DNA from: Carbonatibacter sp965199245
GTDB taxonomy: Bacteria > Pseudomonadota > Alphaproteobacteria > Kiloniellales > Kiloniellaceae
NCBI GenBank assembly: GCA_965199245.1
Contig: CBDAQP010000003.1
Span: 744,001-808,000 of the forward strand
Reading direction: 5' to 3'
Length of the DNA stretch: 64,000 nt
Shown here: positions 48,338-56,889 of the stretch, one piece after another
How positions within the stretch are numbered: the first letter of the stretch is position 1
Layout: each line of letters starts with the position of its first letter
The notes under the pieces: model-generated
What the model was told of the DNA's origin: nothing
Databases searched by the model: none
The model's input: the letters and a program-made list of their open reading frames with translations, nothing else
Translations under genes and position numbers: made by a program

Positions 48338-48415
48338 GCACCTCTCAAAACCCCGTTGCACCGTCAAGTCTTTTTCTGCCAACGCACAGAGATCACAGGG
48401 TTTTGAGAGGCACTT
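48336..48415 (-). repeat. Dispersed palindrome-ended repeat, short copy D
   Basis: 80 bp on the minus strand relative to copies A-C. Ends are GAGCACCTCTCAAAACC (48336-48352) and GGTTTTGAGAGGCACTT at the right, an inverted pair. Inside, minus strand, TTGGCAGAAAAAG matches the start of the family core, but the CGTTTTCGAGAAC part is missing. It sits between convergent purH and rnhA and could also act as a hairpin terminator. Confidence 0.7.
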
Positions 48416-48451
48416 GATATATTGCGTCTTCCGTGAAGGCGGACAAAACGT

Positions 48452-48907
48452 TCACAGTTTGAATTTTTTCATGCCTTTACGGGCGAGCTTATCAACGCGT
48501 TCGTTTTCCTGGTGTCCGTTGTGGCCTTTGACCCAGAGCCATTCAATGCGGTGGGGGGTGATAGCCTGATCCAATCGTTTCCAGAGGTCTGCGTTTTTAA
48601 CGGATTTTTTGGTCGCCGTTTTCCAGCCGTTTTTTTTCCAGTTGAATATCCACTTTGTAATCCCGTCACGCAGGTAGGTTGAGTCTGTGCTCAGGCGCAC
48701 AGAAGAAGGACGCTTGAGCGTTTCAAGAGCCTCAATCGCCGCCATCAATTCCATCTGGTTATTAGTTGTCAGTCTTTGCCCGCCCGAAAATTCTTTCTCG
48801 TGCCATTTATAACGCAGGATGACGCCCCAGCCCCCCGGCCCCGGGTTGCCGGAACAGGCCCCGTCTGTAAAAATTTCAACGAGGTCATGATTTTGATCGC
48901 TGGTCAC
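48452..48907 (-). CDS. rnhA: Ribonuclease HI
   Basis: RNase HI cuts the RNA strand of RNA-DNA hybrids. The four acidic catalytic positions are visible: EIFTDGACSGNPGPGGWG (Asp), NQMELMAAIEALE (Glu), LSTDSTYLRDGI (Asp) and VKGHNGHQENERVDKLAR (His and Asp). It has 151 residues, the usual size. Its start overlaps the thrB stop by four bases, an arrangement (ispH-thrB-rnhA) common in alphaproteobacteria. Confidence 0.96.
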   Translation of the reverse strand: MTSDQNHDLVEIFTDGACSGNPGPGGWGVILRYKWHEKEFSGGQRLTTNNQMELMAAIEALETLKRPSSVRLSTDSTYLRDGITKWIFNWKKNGWKTATKKSVKNADLWKRLDQAITPHRIEWLWVKGHNGHQENERVDKLARKGMKKFKL

Positions 48908-49863
48908 AGGCCGTAATCCTTTACTGATTTGACCTTTTGGTGAAAAGTGAGTCTGTGAATATAGTCCAGAGGGTTCTTGGGTTCGACAAAGGCATCTGCG
49001 GGGTGATGGAGCCAGTCAAAAAGACGAGTGAGGAGAAAGCGCAAAGCCGCCCCCCGTGCGAGAATTGGCAAAGCATCGCGTTCAGCCACTGTCAAGGGAC
49101 GCCGGGCGTGGTAGGCGGCCAGCATGGCACTGGATTTTGCGCGATTGAAGTCGCTGTTGTCTTCAAAACACCAGGCATTCAAACAGATGGCGAGCTCATA
49201 GGCGAGCATGTCATTGCAGGCAAAATAAAAATCAATCACACCAGACAGTTTATCCCCGATGAAGAAAACATTGTCCTGAAAAAGATCAGCATGAATAACC
49301 CCTGCGGGCAGGGCTTGAGGCCAGTTGTTGCTCAAAAAATACAATTCCTGATCGAGTTTTTCAATGAGGCCGTCCTGAAAAGAGTTTACCTTGTCGCGGC
49401 AACTCTCAAGCAATGACCCCCACCCCGAAAGTGATAAATTATTCGCCCGCGTCAGTGTGAAGTCCGCCGCCGCGTCATGGAGCTGAGCCATGAGGCCCCC
49501 AAGTTGGTCACAGTGTGCCGTTTTGATCTGTCGGGGCCAAGCCCCGTCAAGAAAGCTGGTAATGGCGGCGGCGCGTCCACAGAGCCTACCCAAGGTGGCT
49601 CCGTCCCTGTCTGCAATCACCCGGGGACAGGACAGACCCTTGGTCGCCAGATGATCCATCAAACCGAGGAAAAAGGGAAGGTCTGTTTCATTGACTCGTT
49701 TTTCATAGAGGGTCAGAATATAGGAACCTGTCGTTGTTGAGAGGAAAAAGTTTGTATTTTCAACTCCTTCGGCGATACCTTTGAGGGTAACAACCTGGCC
49801 TATTCTATAGTATGTGAGGAAATTTCTGATCTCTGAATCAGAGACTTCTGTGTAAACAGCCAT
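48904..49863 (-). CDS. thrB: Homoserine kinase, aminoglycoside-phosphotransferase-like type
   Basis: ThrB phosphorylates homoserine for threonine synthesis. This is the alphaproteobacterial type with a protein-kinase-like (APH) fold: MAVYTEVSDSEIRNFLTYY, the EGVENTNFFL and YILTLYEKRV ATP-binding region, and the catalytic VIHADLFQDNVFF with downstream SGVIDFYFA (metal Asp). It has 319 residues. It lies between ispH (29 bases after it) and rnhA (4-nt overlap). The call rests on these motifs and the conserved neighbourhood. Confidence 0.93.
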   Translation of the reverse strand: MAVYTEVSDSEIRNFLTYYRIGQVVTLKGIAEGVENTNFFLSTTTGSYILTLYEKRVNETDLPFFLGLMDHLATKGLSCPRVIADRDGATLGRLCGRAAAITSFLDGAWPRQIKTAHCDQLGGLMAQLHDAAADFTLTRANNLSLSGWGSLLESCRDKVNSFQDGLIEKLDQELYFLSNNWPQALPAGVIHADLFQDNVFFIGDKLSGVIDFYFACNDMLAYELAICLNAWCFEDNSDFNRAKSSAMLAAYHARRPLTVAERDALPILARGAALRFLLTRLFDWLHHPADAFVEPKNPLDYIHRLTFHQKVKSVKDYGL

Positions 49864-49892
49864 CTTTCATATCCAAGCGTGTCGGGCGTGGT

Positions 49893-50855
49893 TTATTTGG
49901 CGAGGCTACCGGGAATTTTGAACACGACGTTTTCATCGCGGATCGTGACCTCTTGCACTGTGACAGAAAACCGTTCTTTGCAAGCCGTAATGACCTCAGT
50001 GACCAAAATTTCAGGGGCAGAGGCTCCGGCGGTCAGGCCTAGGTTTTTGAGGGGGCCGAGGCGATCCCAGTCAATGTCGCTGGCACGCTGGACAAGGCTG
50101 GCGTTTGTACATCCGGCTTGACGGGCGACCTCGACCAGGCGTTTTGAATTGGATGAATTGGGCGCGCCGATGACCAGTAGCTTGTCACAGTGCCGGGCGA
50201 TGACCTTGACGGCATCCTGTCTGTTCGTAGTGGCATAGCAAATGTCTTCCTTGCGCGGGGGTTCGATGGCGGGGAATCGTTGTTGCAAGACAGCAATAAT
50301 ATCGCGTGTTTCATCAACAGAAAGTGTCGTTTGGGTGACATAGGCGACATATTCCGGGTCGCGCAGTTCCAGCGTCTGCGCGTCTTCTAGCGTTTCAACG
50401 AGGACAATAGACTCCGGTGAAATTTGCCCCATTGTGCCGATGACTTCCGGGTGACCCTGATGACCGATCAGGATCACCGTTCGCCCATCCTTTTCGTGTC
50501 GCTCTGCCTCGCGATGCACTTTACTGACCAGTGGGCAGGTCGCATCGAAATAGGTCAAATCTCTGCGCTGTGCTTCGGCGGGCACCGATTTTGGGACACC
50601 ATGCGCGGAAAAAATCACAGGGGCATTTTCTGGAACGTCATCAAGTTCGCGGACGAAAACGGCCCCTCTGGCTTCAAGAGATTCGACAACATATCGGTTA
50701 TGAACGATTTCATGGCGGACATAAACGGGGGCACCATGTTTTTCCAGTGCGCGTTCAACGATCTCAATCGCCCGATCCACGCCGGCACAAAACCCCCGAG
50801 GATTCGCGAGGAAGATCGTGAGGTCGGGCAAGCTCTGCACATCATGGGCCTGCAT
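49893..50855 (-). CDS. ispH: 4-hydroxy-3-methylbut-2-enyl diphosphate reductase IspH
   Basis: IspH is the last enzyme of the non-mevalonate isoprenoid pathway, giving IPP and DMAPP with a [4Fe-4S] cluster. The three cluster cysteines are in NPRGFCAGVDRAI, FDATCPLVSKVH and DICYATTNRQ; the ligand-binding GAPNSSNSKRLVE is intact. I chose the ATG at 50855, which has AGGAG seven bases upstream (320 residues). An open frame reaches 50909 but is not family-like. It is first in the ispH-thrB-rnhA unit, divergent from the lipoprotein gene. Confidence 0.96.
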   Translation of the reverse strand: MQAHDVQSLPDLTIFLANPRGFCAGVDRAIEIVERALEKHGAPVYVRHEIVHNRYVVESLEARGAVFVRELDDVPENAPVIFSAHGVPKSVPAEAQRRDLTYFDATCPLVSKVHREAERHEKDGRTVILIGHQGHPEVIGTMGQISPESIVLVETLEDAQTLELRDPEYVAYVTQTTLSVDETRDIIAVLQQRFPAIEPPRKEDICYATTNRQDAVKVIARHCDKLLVIGAPNSSNSKRLVEVARQAGCTNASLVQRASDIDWDRLGPLKNLGLTAGASAPEILVTEVITACKERFSVTVQEVTIRDENVVFKIPGSLAK

Positions 50856-50997
50856 GTCACAATCTCCTGTCGCGGTTCGATGTCTTGTGGTGGGACACTC
50901 ATACAGCAATTACAGCTTTACCTGCAAGGGGCGGTAGCGGTAGAGTGGAAAAGTTGTAGAAAACGGGTTTTGAAACAGTCACCCAGGGGCAAAGAAA

Positions 50998-51525
50998 ATG
51001 AAGATTTTTAAACGCAATGGGTGGGTCATTTTTACAACTTTCCTACTATCGTCCTGTAGCCTCGTCGCACCGGATAGTCCGCCCCCCGCCTGTCCCGAGG
51101 TCGCTGTTCTTGCCGATGCAACACAGATGAACCGCTTTGCCGGGCAAGGGCGTGATCTGACCGATTTGTCGTTTAAGGTTTCTGTGAATAATTTTGTTCT
51201 CGATTGCCTCTGGCGTGAGGAAACATCACGCCTTGAAAGCAGGTTGGCGATCAGATTCGAAGCCGAACAAGGGCCTGCGAACACAGAATCACAGGGGAAA
51301 TTGGAATATTTTGTTGCCATTGCGAACCGCACGGGCCAGATTCTGAACCGCGAGTCTTTTGACCTTGTCGTTCCATTCCAGGACGCGCAGACCGCTGTGG
51401 CGGTGGTGGACAATGTTTTCCCGACTCTCCCCCTCCAAACTGGGGAAACAGGTGCAGATTTTGTGATCTATCTCGGACTGGTTCTGAGCGAGGCGGAACT
51501 GTCTTACAACCGCAACAGACGATAG
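50998..51525 (+). CDS. Hypothetical lipoprotein, 175 residues
   Basis: The N-terminus is a lipoprotein signal, with a hydrophobic stretch WVIFTTFLL and lipobox LSSC at residues 17-20. The mature part has no family I recognise. It begins with a Pro-rich, Cys-containing stretch (PDSPPPACPEVAVLADAT), followed by what looks like a beta-rich domain that would lie in the periplasm. It is divergent from ispH, with about 140 bases between, and stands before the glycine riboswitch and gcv operon, probably as a separate unit. Confidence 0.8.
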   Translation: MKIFKRNGWVIFTTFLLSSCSLVAPDSPPPACPEVAVLADATQMNRFAGQGRDLTDLSFKVSVNNFVLDCLWREETSRLESRLAIRFEAEQGPANTESQGKLEYFVAIANRTGQILNRESFDLVVPFQDAQTAVAVVDNVFPTLPLQTGETGADFVIYLGLVLSEAELSYNRNRR

Positions 51526-51570
51526 AACGGCGACCGATCAAAAATAAAATGATTCATTTGTTAAAGTTTA

Positions 51571-51599
51571 TTGACAATTTGATTTTCAAATCATATTGA
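51571..51599 (+). promoter_or_regulatory. Promoter of the gcv operon
   Basis: TTGACA (51571-51576), 17 bases, TATTGA (51594-51599). Expected start near 51606, just ahead of the riboswitch. The spacer holds a small palindrome (TTTGATTTTCAAA). Confidence 0.8.
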
Positions 51600-51633
51600 G
51601 TGATCACTTTTTTAAAACGCCGTTTCATTCTGA

Positions 51634-51811
51634 ACGAGAGAACTCTTCCTGTTTTGCGGGGGATGCCGAAGGGGTAATAGTCCCAAAAACTCTCAGGCTA
51701 AAGGATCGCTTGGAAGAGGCAACTCTGGAAAGCTTCGTTCGCGGAGCACCGAAGGCGCAAGCGTCCAGGAATTGGATGTGAATCGCTCAGGTTATCGGGA
51801 CAGAGGGGGAT
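51634..51811 (+). ncRNA. Tandem glycine riboswitch
   Basis: Two glycine aptamers in a row. The first (about 51634-51731) has CGAGAGAAC, then GCCGAAGGGGTAA, AAAACTCTCAGGCTAAAGGA and AACTCTGGAAAG. The second (about 51731-51811) has GGAGCACCGAAGGCGCAAGC, CGCTCAGG and GGACAGAGGGG. These are the conserved core elements of the gcvT RNA class. It lies in the 5' leader, about 78 bases before the gcvT start. In this class glycine binding normally turns the downstream cleavage genes on. A hairpin-like G-rich stretch before gcvT could be the switching part. Confidence 0.92.
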
Positions 51812-51888
51812 TGGGTGAGTTTTCGAGGCGGGCTTTGCCCTGCGTTGGCACTTTGCAATCTATTCCTTCTTGTGTTCGGATTTAAAAC

Positions 51889-53037
51889 GTGACAGCTGAA
51901 CTTAAAACGACAAAACTTCATACCCTCCATCTTGCGCAGGGGGCAAAGATGGTTCCCTTTGCGGGCTATGATATGCCCATTCACTACTCCGACGGTATTT
52001 TGGCTGAACACCATCATACGCGCCAGTCTGCGTCGCTGTTTGATGTATCGCACATGGGTATTGTGCGCGTACGCGGAGCAGATGCCATTCAAGCACTTGA
52101 AAAGCTCGTCCCTGCTGACCTTCAAGCGATGCGAAGAATGACGATGCGCTATAGCTTTCTGACCAACGATCAGGGGGGAATCATTGATGACCTGATGATC
52201 ACGCGCGAAGCAGAAGATGTCATCCACCTGGTCATCAACGCCGCCCGTCGGGAGGCAGACATCCAGCATTTACGCAACCACCTCGTCGGGGATCTCACCC
52301 TGGAGATCGAGGATGACTACGCCTTGGTCGCACTTCAGGGGCCTGCTGCAATGCGTGTGCTCTCCAAGTTGGATACACGGGCGCAGGATATTGCTTTTAT
52401 GACGACCCGGGAATTGACATTTAAGGGAACACCCTGTCTTGTCAGTCGTTCTGGCTATACGGGTGAGGATGGTTATGAAATTAAGATCCCCGGGGCGTTG
52501 GCGCAGGATTTTGTTGCTCAATTGTTAGAGGACGATCGCGTTAGACTTGCAGGTCTTGGAGCGCGCGATTCGTTGCGGTTGGAAGCGTGTTTGCTTCTCT
52601 ATGGTAGTGACATTGACACAACAACGACTCCGATTGAGGCAGGTTTGCTCTGGGCCATTCAGCTGCGTCGTCGTCGCGAGGGCGGATTCCCCGGTGCGGA
52701 GATCATTCAAAACCAGATTGCACAAGGTGCGTCGCGTCGTCTGGTCGGCTTGATTCCAGATGGGCGTGCGCCTTTACGCGCCGGGGCTGAACTCTGCGAC
52801 GACTCTGGACAAATGATCGGTCGTGTGACCTCGGGCGGTTTTGGCCCTTCTGTGGGAGGCCCCGTGGCAATGGCCTATGTTGACTCTGACTTTGCAGAGG
52901 TCGGAACAGAGATTTCAGCCTCTGTACGAAAAAAAATACGTCCCTGCCGGGTTGTCCAAATGCCCTTTGCACGGAAAAAATACGCACGGAGCATTACTGA
53001 AGACTCCTTTATCAAGAAAAGGTATTCTCGGGACTAG
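51889..53037 (+). CDS. gcvT: Glycine cleavage system aminomethyltransferase (T protein)
   Basis: GcvT takes the methylene carbon from the lipoyl arm of the H protein to tetrahydrofolate, releasing ammonia. MVPFAGYDMPIHY, the VSHMGIVRVRG stretch, and GYTGEDGYEIKIP are conserved, and the end ASVRKKIRPCRVVQMPFARK is a slightly diverged version of the family C-terminus with an added basic tail. GTG start at 51889, 382 residues. First gene of the riboswitch-controlled operon. Confidence 0.95.
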   Translation: MTAELKTTKLHTLHLAQGAKMVPFAGYDMPIHYSDGILAEHHHTRQSASLFDVSHMGIVRVRGADAIQALEKLVPADLQAMRRMTMRYSFLTNDQGGIIDDLMITREAEDVIHLVINAARREADIQHLRNHLVGDLTLEIEDDYALVALQGPAAMRVLSKLDTRAQDIAFMTTRELTFKGTPCLVSRSGYTGEDGYEIKIPGALAQDFVAQLLEDDRVRLAGLGARDSLRLEACLLLYGSDIDTTTTPIEAGLLWAIQLRRRREGGFPGAEIIQNQIAQGASRRLVGLIPDGRAPLRAGAELCDDSGQMIGRVTSGGFGPSVGGPVAMAYVDSDFAEVGTEISASVRKKIRPCRVVQMPFARKKYARSITEDSFIKKRYSRD

Positions 53038-53097
53038 CCGAATTCTATATCATTTTAATCAACAGGTGGGGTATCACCTGAAACAGTAGAGGAAAAC

Positions 53098-53472
53098 ATG
53101 CGTAAATTTAGTAAAGATCATGAATGGATTGATGTTGACGGCGACCTTGGTATTATCGGCATTACCAACTTTGCCCAGGAACAACTGGGGGATGTCGTCT
53201 TTGTTGAGCTCCCTCAAGAAGACCAAGACCTAACGAAAGGAGAAGAGTCAGCTGTTGTTGAGTCTGTGAAGGCGGCAAGTGAAGTGATCGCCATTGTTTC
53301 TGGAACGGTGACAAAAGTGAATGAAGAACTGGCTGATAATCCCGAACTGGTCAATGGCGCAGCAGAAGGGGATGCCTGGTTTTATAAGATCAAGATGTCT
53401 GATCTGTCTGAATGCGATGAGCTGATGGATGCCGACGCCTACAAAGTGTTTGTCGCAGAGCAAGGCGCGTGA
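53098..53472 (+). CDS. gcvH: Glycine cleavage system H protein
   Basis: GcvH carries the lipoyl group that shuttles the aminomethyl intermediate between P, T and L proteins. The lipoylated residue is Lys58 in ESVKAASEV. FSKDHEWIDV at the start and GDVVFVELP are typical. 124 residues, GAGG ahead of the ATG. It lies 60 bases after gcvT; a small hairpin (AGGTG/CACCT) is in the gap. Confidence 0.97.
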   Translation: MRKFSKDHEWIDVDGDLGIIGITNFAQEQLGDVVFVELPQEDQDLTKGEESAVVESVKAASEVIAIVSGTVTKVNEELADNPELVNGAAEGDAWFYKIKMSDLSECDELMDADAYKVFVAEQGA

Positions 53473-53585
53473 GGTTTTGATCTGATTTTTTGACCTGCAC
53501 AGCAGGCCGTCAAATCATCGTGTGCCTTTCCTGTGTTCGTGGGTAATCCTGTCTTTTCGGGACAGACATTTTGAGGGTCAAGGTC

Positions 53586-56468
53586 ATGTCAAATCAGCAC
53601 AGTTCTCTGAGTCGTTTAGAACAGGCGACGGATTTTATCAGTCGCCACAATGGGCCGAACAGGCAGGATCAGCAGGAAATGCTAGCTGTTCTGGGGCTTT
53701 CGTCAATGGAAGATTTGATTGAAAAGGCTGTTCCGGCAACGATTCTTGAAAAAACGCCGCTGGCTTTAGAAGACAGCAAAACCGAGGATCAAACCCTCGC
53801 AGAAATTCGTGCCCTGGCGCAAAAAAACAAGGTTCTAAAATCCTTTATCGGCATGGGCTACTATGGCACTAAGACGCCCGCTGTTATTTTGCGTAACCTG
53901 CTGGAAAATCCGGGGTGGTATACGGCCTACACACCCTATCAGGCTGAAATTTCACAAGGACGTTTAGAGGCCATTTTAAACTTTCAAACCATGATCGCTG
54001 ACCTGACAGGTTTGGATATTGCGAACTCCTCTATGCTGGATGAAGCCACAGCAGCGGCAGAGGCCATGACTTTTTGCCAACGTGTGGGCAAATCAAAATC
54101 CAGGACATTTTTTGTAGATCACGATTGTCTGCCACAGACGATTGAGGTTGTCAGCACACGCGCCCACCCCTTGGGGATAGAAGTTGTGGTTGGTGATCCT
54201 CATCGGGATTTGGATCCTAAGGATGCTTTTGCCGTTTTGTTGCAATATCCCGGGGTGTCTGGTCGAGTGTCTGATTTCAGTGCGATCATTGCTACTATGC
54301 ACGCCAACAAAGGGCTTACTGTTTTTGCCGCTGATTTGCTGGCCCTGACGCTTTTGACGTCGCCGGGGGAATTGGGGGCGGATGTTGCGGTTGGTTCTGC
54401 ACAGCGTTTTGGTGTGCCGATGGGCTTCGGCGGCCCACATGCGGGCTATTTTGCAACACGCGATTCCTTCAAACGTGCCATTCCTGCACGTCTTGTCGGG
54501 CGCTCTATTGATGCCCAGGGGCAACCTGCACTGCGTTTGGCTTTACAGACCCGTGAACAGCATATCCGGCGAGAGAAAGCCACGTCAAATATCTGTACCG
54601 CACAAGTCCTGTTGGCAAACGTTGCGGGCTTTTATGCAGCATGGCATGGACCAGAGGGCCTCAAGACCATTGCCCACCGCGTGGCGCGTCTGGCAACGAT
54701 CTTTGCCCGAGGGGTCGAAGATGCCGGGTTGGGGCTGGTCAGCAAGGATTTCTTTGACACAGTGGCGGTTCAGGTTCCTGGCAAGGCGGCAGCGGCTGTT
54801 GCGGCGGCGCACGATGCGGGGATGAATTTACGTCTTGTCTCTGTGGATACTGTTGGGGTGTCTTTTGATGAAACCTCCGTGCGCGAGGATATTCAGGCTC
54901 TGTGGTCTGTTTTTGGTGTTGAGGCAGACCTCGATGATTTGGATGCCGAGGTTGATACCTCACTACCTGCGGCATTACGGCGCAAATCATCTTTTTTGAC
55001 TCACCCTGTGTTCAACAGCTATCATTCAGAAACAGAAATGCTACGTTATCTCCGCAGGCTGATGGACAAGGATATTGCCCTTGATCGTGCCATGATCCCA
55101 CTTGGGTCTTGTACCATGAAGCTAAATGCGACGTCTGAAATGATTCCGGTCACCTGGCCTGAGTTTTCGCACATCCATCCCTTCGCGCCTCTCGATCAGG
55201 CTCAAGGCTATTTAAAGCTGATTAACCAACTGGAAGACATGCTCTGCGAGGTCACAGGCTATGATGCTATTTCACTTCAGCCCAATGCTGGCTCACAGGG
55301 AGAATATGCGGGTCTCCTCGCGATTAAGCGTTACCACGAAAGTCGGGGGGATCACCATCGCAATATTTGTTTGATCCCGTCTTCAGCACATGGAACAAAC
55401 CCGGCCTCTGCCAACCTGGTCGATATGAAGGTTGTGGTCGTGAATTGCGATGACAAAGGAAACGTTGATAATGCTGATCTAAGGGCCAAGGCAGAAAAGC
55501 ACCGCGACCACCTCGCCGCCGTGATGATTACCTATCCGTCAACTCACGGTGTGTTCGAAGAAGACATTCGCACAACCTGTGAAATTGTTCATGACTGCGG
55601 TGGTCAAGTCTATATTGACGGGGCCAATATGAATGCCATGGTCGGCGTTGCAAAACCGGGAAAATTTGGTGGTGATGTATCACATCTCAACCTGCACAAG
55701 ACATTTTGCATTCCCCATGGTGGGGGCGGGCCAGGTGTCGGGCCGATTGGTGTACGGGCGCACCTTGAACCTTTCTTGCCGTCCCATTCGCTTGTGCCCT
55801 CTGCTGGCTCTGGAGGGCAATCTGCGGTTTCTGCGGCCCCGTGGGGGTCAGCATCAATCCTGCCCATTTCATGGATGTACTTGAAAATGATGGGGCGCAA
55901 TGGACTGCGTCAGGCAACAGAAACCGCCATTTTAAGTGCCAATTATCTGGCGGAAAAGCTTCGCCCCTGGTATCCGATTCTCTATACGTCGGAAAAACAC
56001 ATGGTCGCGCACGAGTGCATTGTTGATCTGCGTCCAATCAAGGAAAAAACGGGTGTGAGCGTTGATGATTTTGTCAAGCGTTTGATCGATTATGGCTTCC
56101 ACCCGCCGACTTTTTCCTTTCCGGTTGCGGGAACCTTGATGATTGAACCGACTGAATCTGAATCGCAAACGGAATTAGATCGTTTTGTCGAAGCAATGGT
56201 TCACATTCGCCATGAAATTGATCGTATTGACTCTGGTGATTTGCCCGCTGACGATAATATGCTCTGTCACGCACCCCATACTGTTGCCGTCGTAAGTGCA
56301 GAGAGCTGGACACGCCCCTACAGCCGTCAAGAAGCCGCTTGGCCGGTTGAGTCCTTGCGCGAGAATAAATATTGGCCGCCCGTCGCCCGCGTGGACAATG
56401 TTTACGGTGATCGCAATCTGGCCTGTTCCTGCCCGTCTATCGAGAACTACCGCGATGACGACGAGTGA
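53586..56468 (+). CDS. gcvP: Glycine dehydrogenase (decarboxylating), P protein
   Basis: GcvP is the PLP enzyme that decarboxylates glycine and loads the residue onto GcvH. It is the long single-chain form, with both halves fused (960 residues): N-terminal half DFISRHNGPNRQDQQEML through GYYGTKTPAVILRNLLENPGW-like segments, C-terminal half with SCTMKLNATSEMIPVTW, the GSQGEYAGL and the PLP-lysine LNLHKTFCIPHGGGGPG. I start at ATG 53586, five codons inside the longer frame, behind a GAGGGTCAAGG. Last gene of the riboswitch operon; the L protein is not in this window. Confidence 0.96.
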   Translation: MSNQHSSLSRLEQATDFISRHNGPNRQDQQEMLAVLGLSSMEDLIEKAVPATILEKTPLALEDSKTEDQTLAEIRALAQKNKVLKSFIGMGYYGTKTPAVILRNLLENPGWYTAYTPYQAEISQGRLEAILNFQTMIADLTGLDIANSSMLDEATAAAEAMTFCQRVGKSKSRTFFVDHDCLPQTIEVVSTRAHPLGIEVVVGDPHRDLDPKDAFAVLLQYPGVSGRVSDFSAIIATMHANKGLTVFAADLLALTLLTSPGELGADVAVGSAQRFGVPMGFGGPHAGYFATRDSFKRAIPARLVGRSIDAQGQPALRLALQTREQHIRREKATSNICTAQVLLANVAGFYAAWHGPEGLKTIAHRVARLATIFARGVEDAGLGLVSKDFFDTVAVQVPGKAAAAVAAAHDAGMNLRLVSVDTVGVSFDETSVREDIQALWSVFGVEADLDDLDAEVDTSLPAALRRKSSFLTHPVFNSYHSETEMLRYLRRLMDKDIALDRAMIPLGSCTMKLNATSEMIPVTWPEFSHIHPFAPLDQAQGYLKLINQLEDMLCEVTGYDAISLQPNAGSQGEYAGLLAIKRYHESRGDHHRNICLIPSSAHGTNPASANLVDMKVVVVNCDDKGNVDNADLRAKAEKHRDHLAAVMITYPSTHGVFEEDIRTTCEIVHDCGGQVYIDGANMNAMVGVAKPGKFGGDVSHLNLHKTFCIPHGGGGPGVGPIGVRAHLEPFLPSHSLVPSAGSGGQSAVSAAPWGSASILPISWMYLKMMGRNGLRQATETAILSANYLAEKLRPWYPILYTSEKHMVAHECIVDLRPIKEKTGVSVDDFVKRLIDYGFHPPTFSFPVAGTLMIEPTESESQTELDRFVEAMVHIRHEIDRIDSGDLPADDNMLCHAPHTVAVVSAESWTRPYSRQEAAWPVESLRENKYWPPVARVDNVYGDRNLACSCPSIENYRDDDE

Positions 56469-56661
56469 TGAAGGCCGCAGTACAGAAGAAGACTGATCCC
56501 AGGGAGAACAAGAACATAAAAACCGCAAAGCCAATCACCAAATGGTGCGTGGCTTTATTCCTGTATACTCTGAAACCTTGGCTATGAAGCGAACGAAAGA
56601 GGCTACGAACAGACTGATCGAAACGTTTTTTGACATGTCGCCAATGCCACAAAAACAAGGC

Positions 56662-56787
56662 TCAGCCCTGGCGTGCCTTAAAGCGCGGGTTTTTCTTATT
56701 GATGACATAAACGCGCCCACGGCGACGAACAACGCGGCAGTTTTTGTCGCGCAGTTTTGCCGTTTTCAGTGAACTCAAAACTTTCAT
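56662..56787 (-). CDS. rpmJ: 50S ribosomal protein L36
   Basis: A 41-residue basic protein, MKVLSSLKTAKLRDKNCRVV then RRRGRVYVINKKNPRFKARQG. This is L36 of the longer type, in which most zinc-binding cysteines are lost; only one Cys remains. It is too short for a normal ORF scan. It lies between the 3' end of gcvP (opposite strand) and the methyltransferase gene upstream on the same strand. Confidence 0.96.
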   Translation of the reverse strand: MKVLSSLKTAKLRDKNCRVVRRRGRVYVINKKNPRFKARQG

Positions 56788-56849
56788 GACTTCGTTCCTT
56801 ACAGTGTCTCGCAGAGTGGTGATACCCGAATTTTGCCACCATCAAAAGT

Positions 56850-56869
56850 AAAAAATCGCGCATCTGCGC
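56850..56869 (-). terminator. Terminator after the methyltransferase gene
   Basis: On the minus strand GCGCA-GA-TGCGC is followed by GA and six T. It lies about 20 bases past the methyltransferase stop and ahead of rpmJ. Confidence 0.6.
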
Positions 56870-56889
56870 TTTTCTATGGTTTTTACAGC

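Noticed and set aside
56535..56732. Minus-strand frames just downstream of rpmJ, one with a hydrophobic stretch (VIGFAVFMFLFSLGSVFF)
   Set aside because: No convincing ribosome-binding site. Two overlapping frames compete and neither is recognisable. A small membrane protein cannot be excluded.
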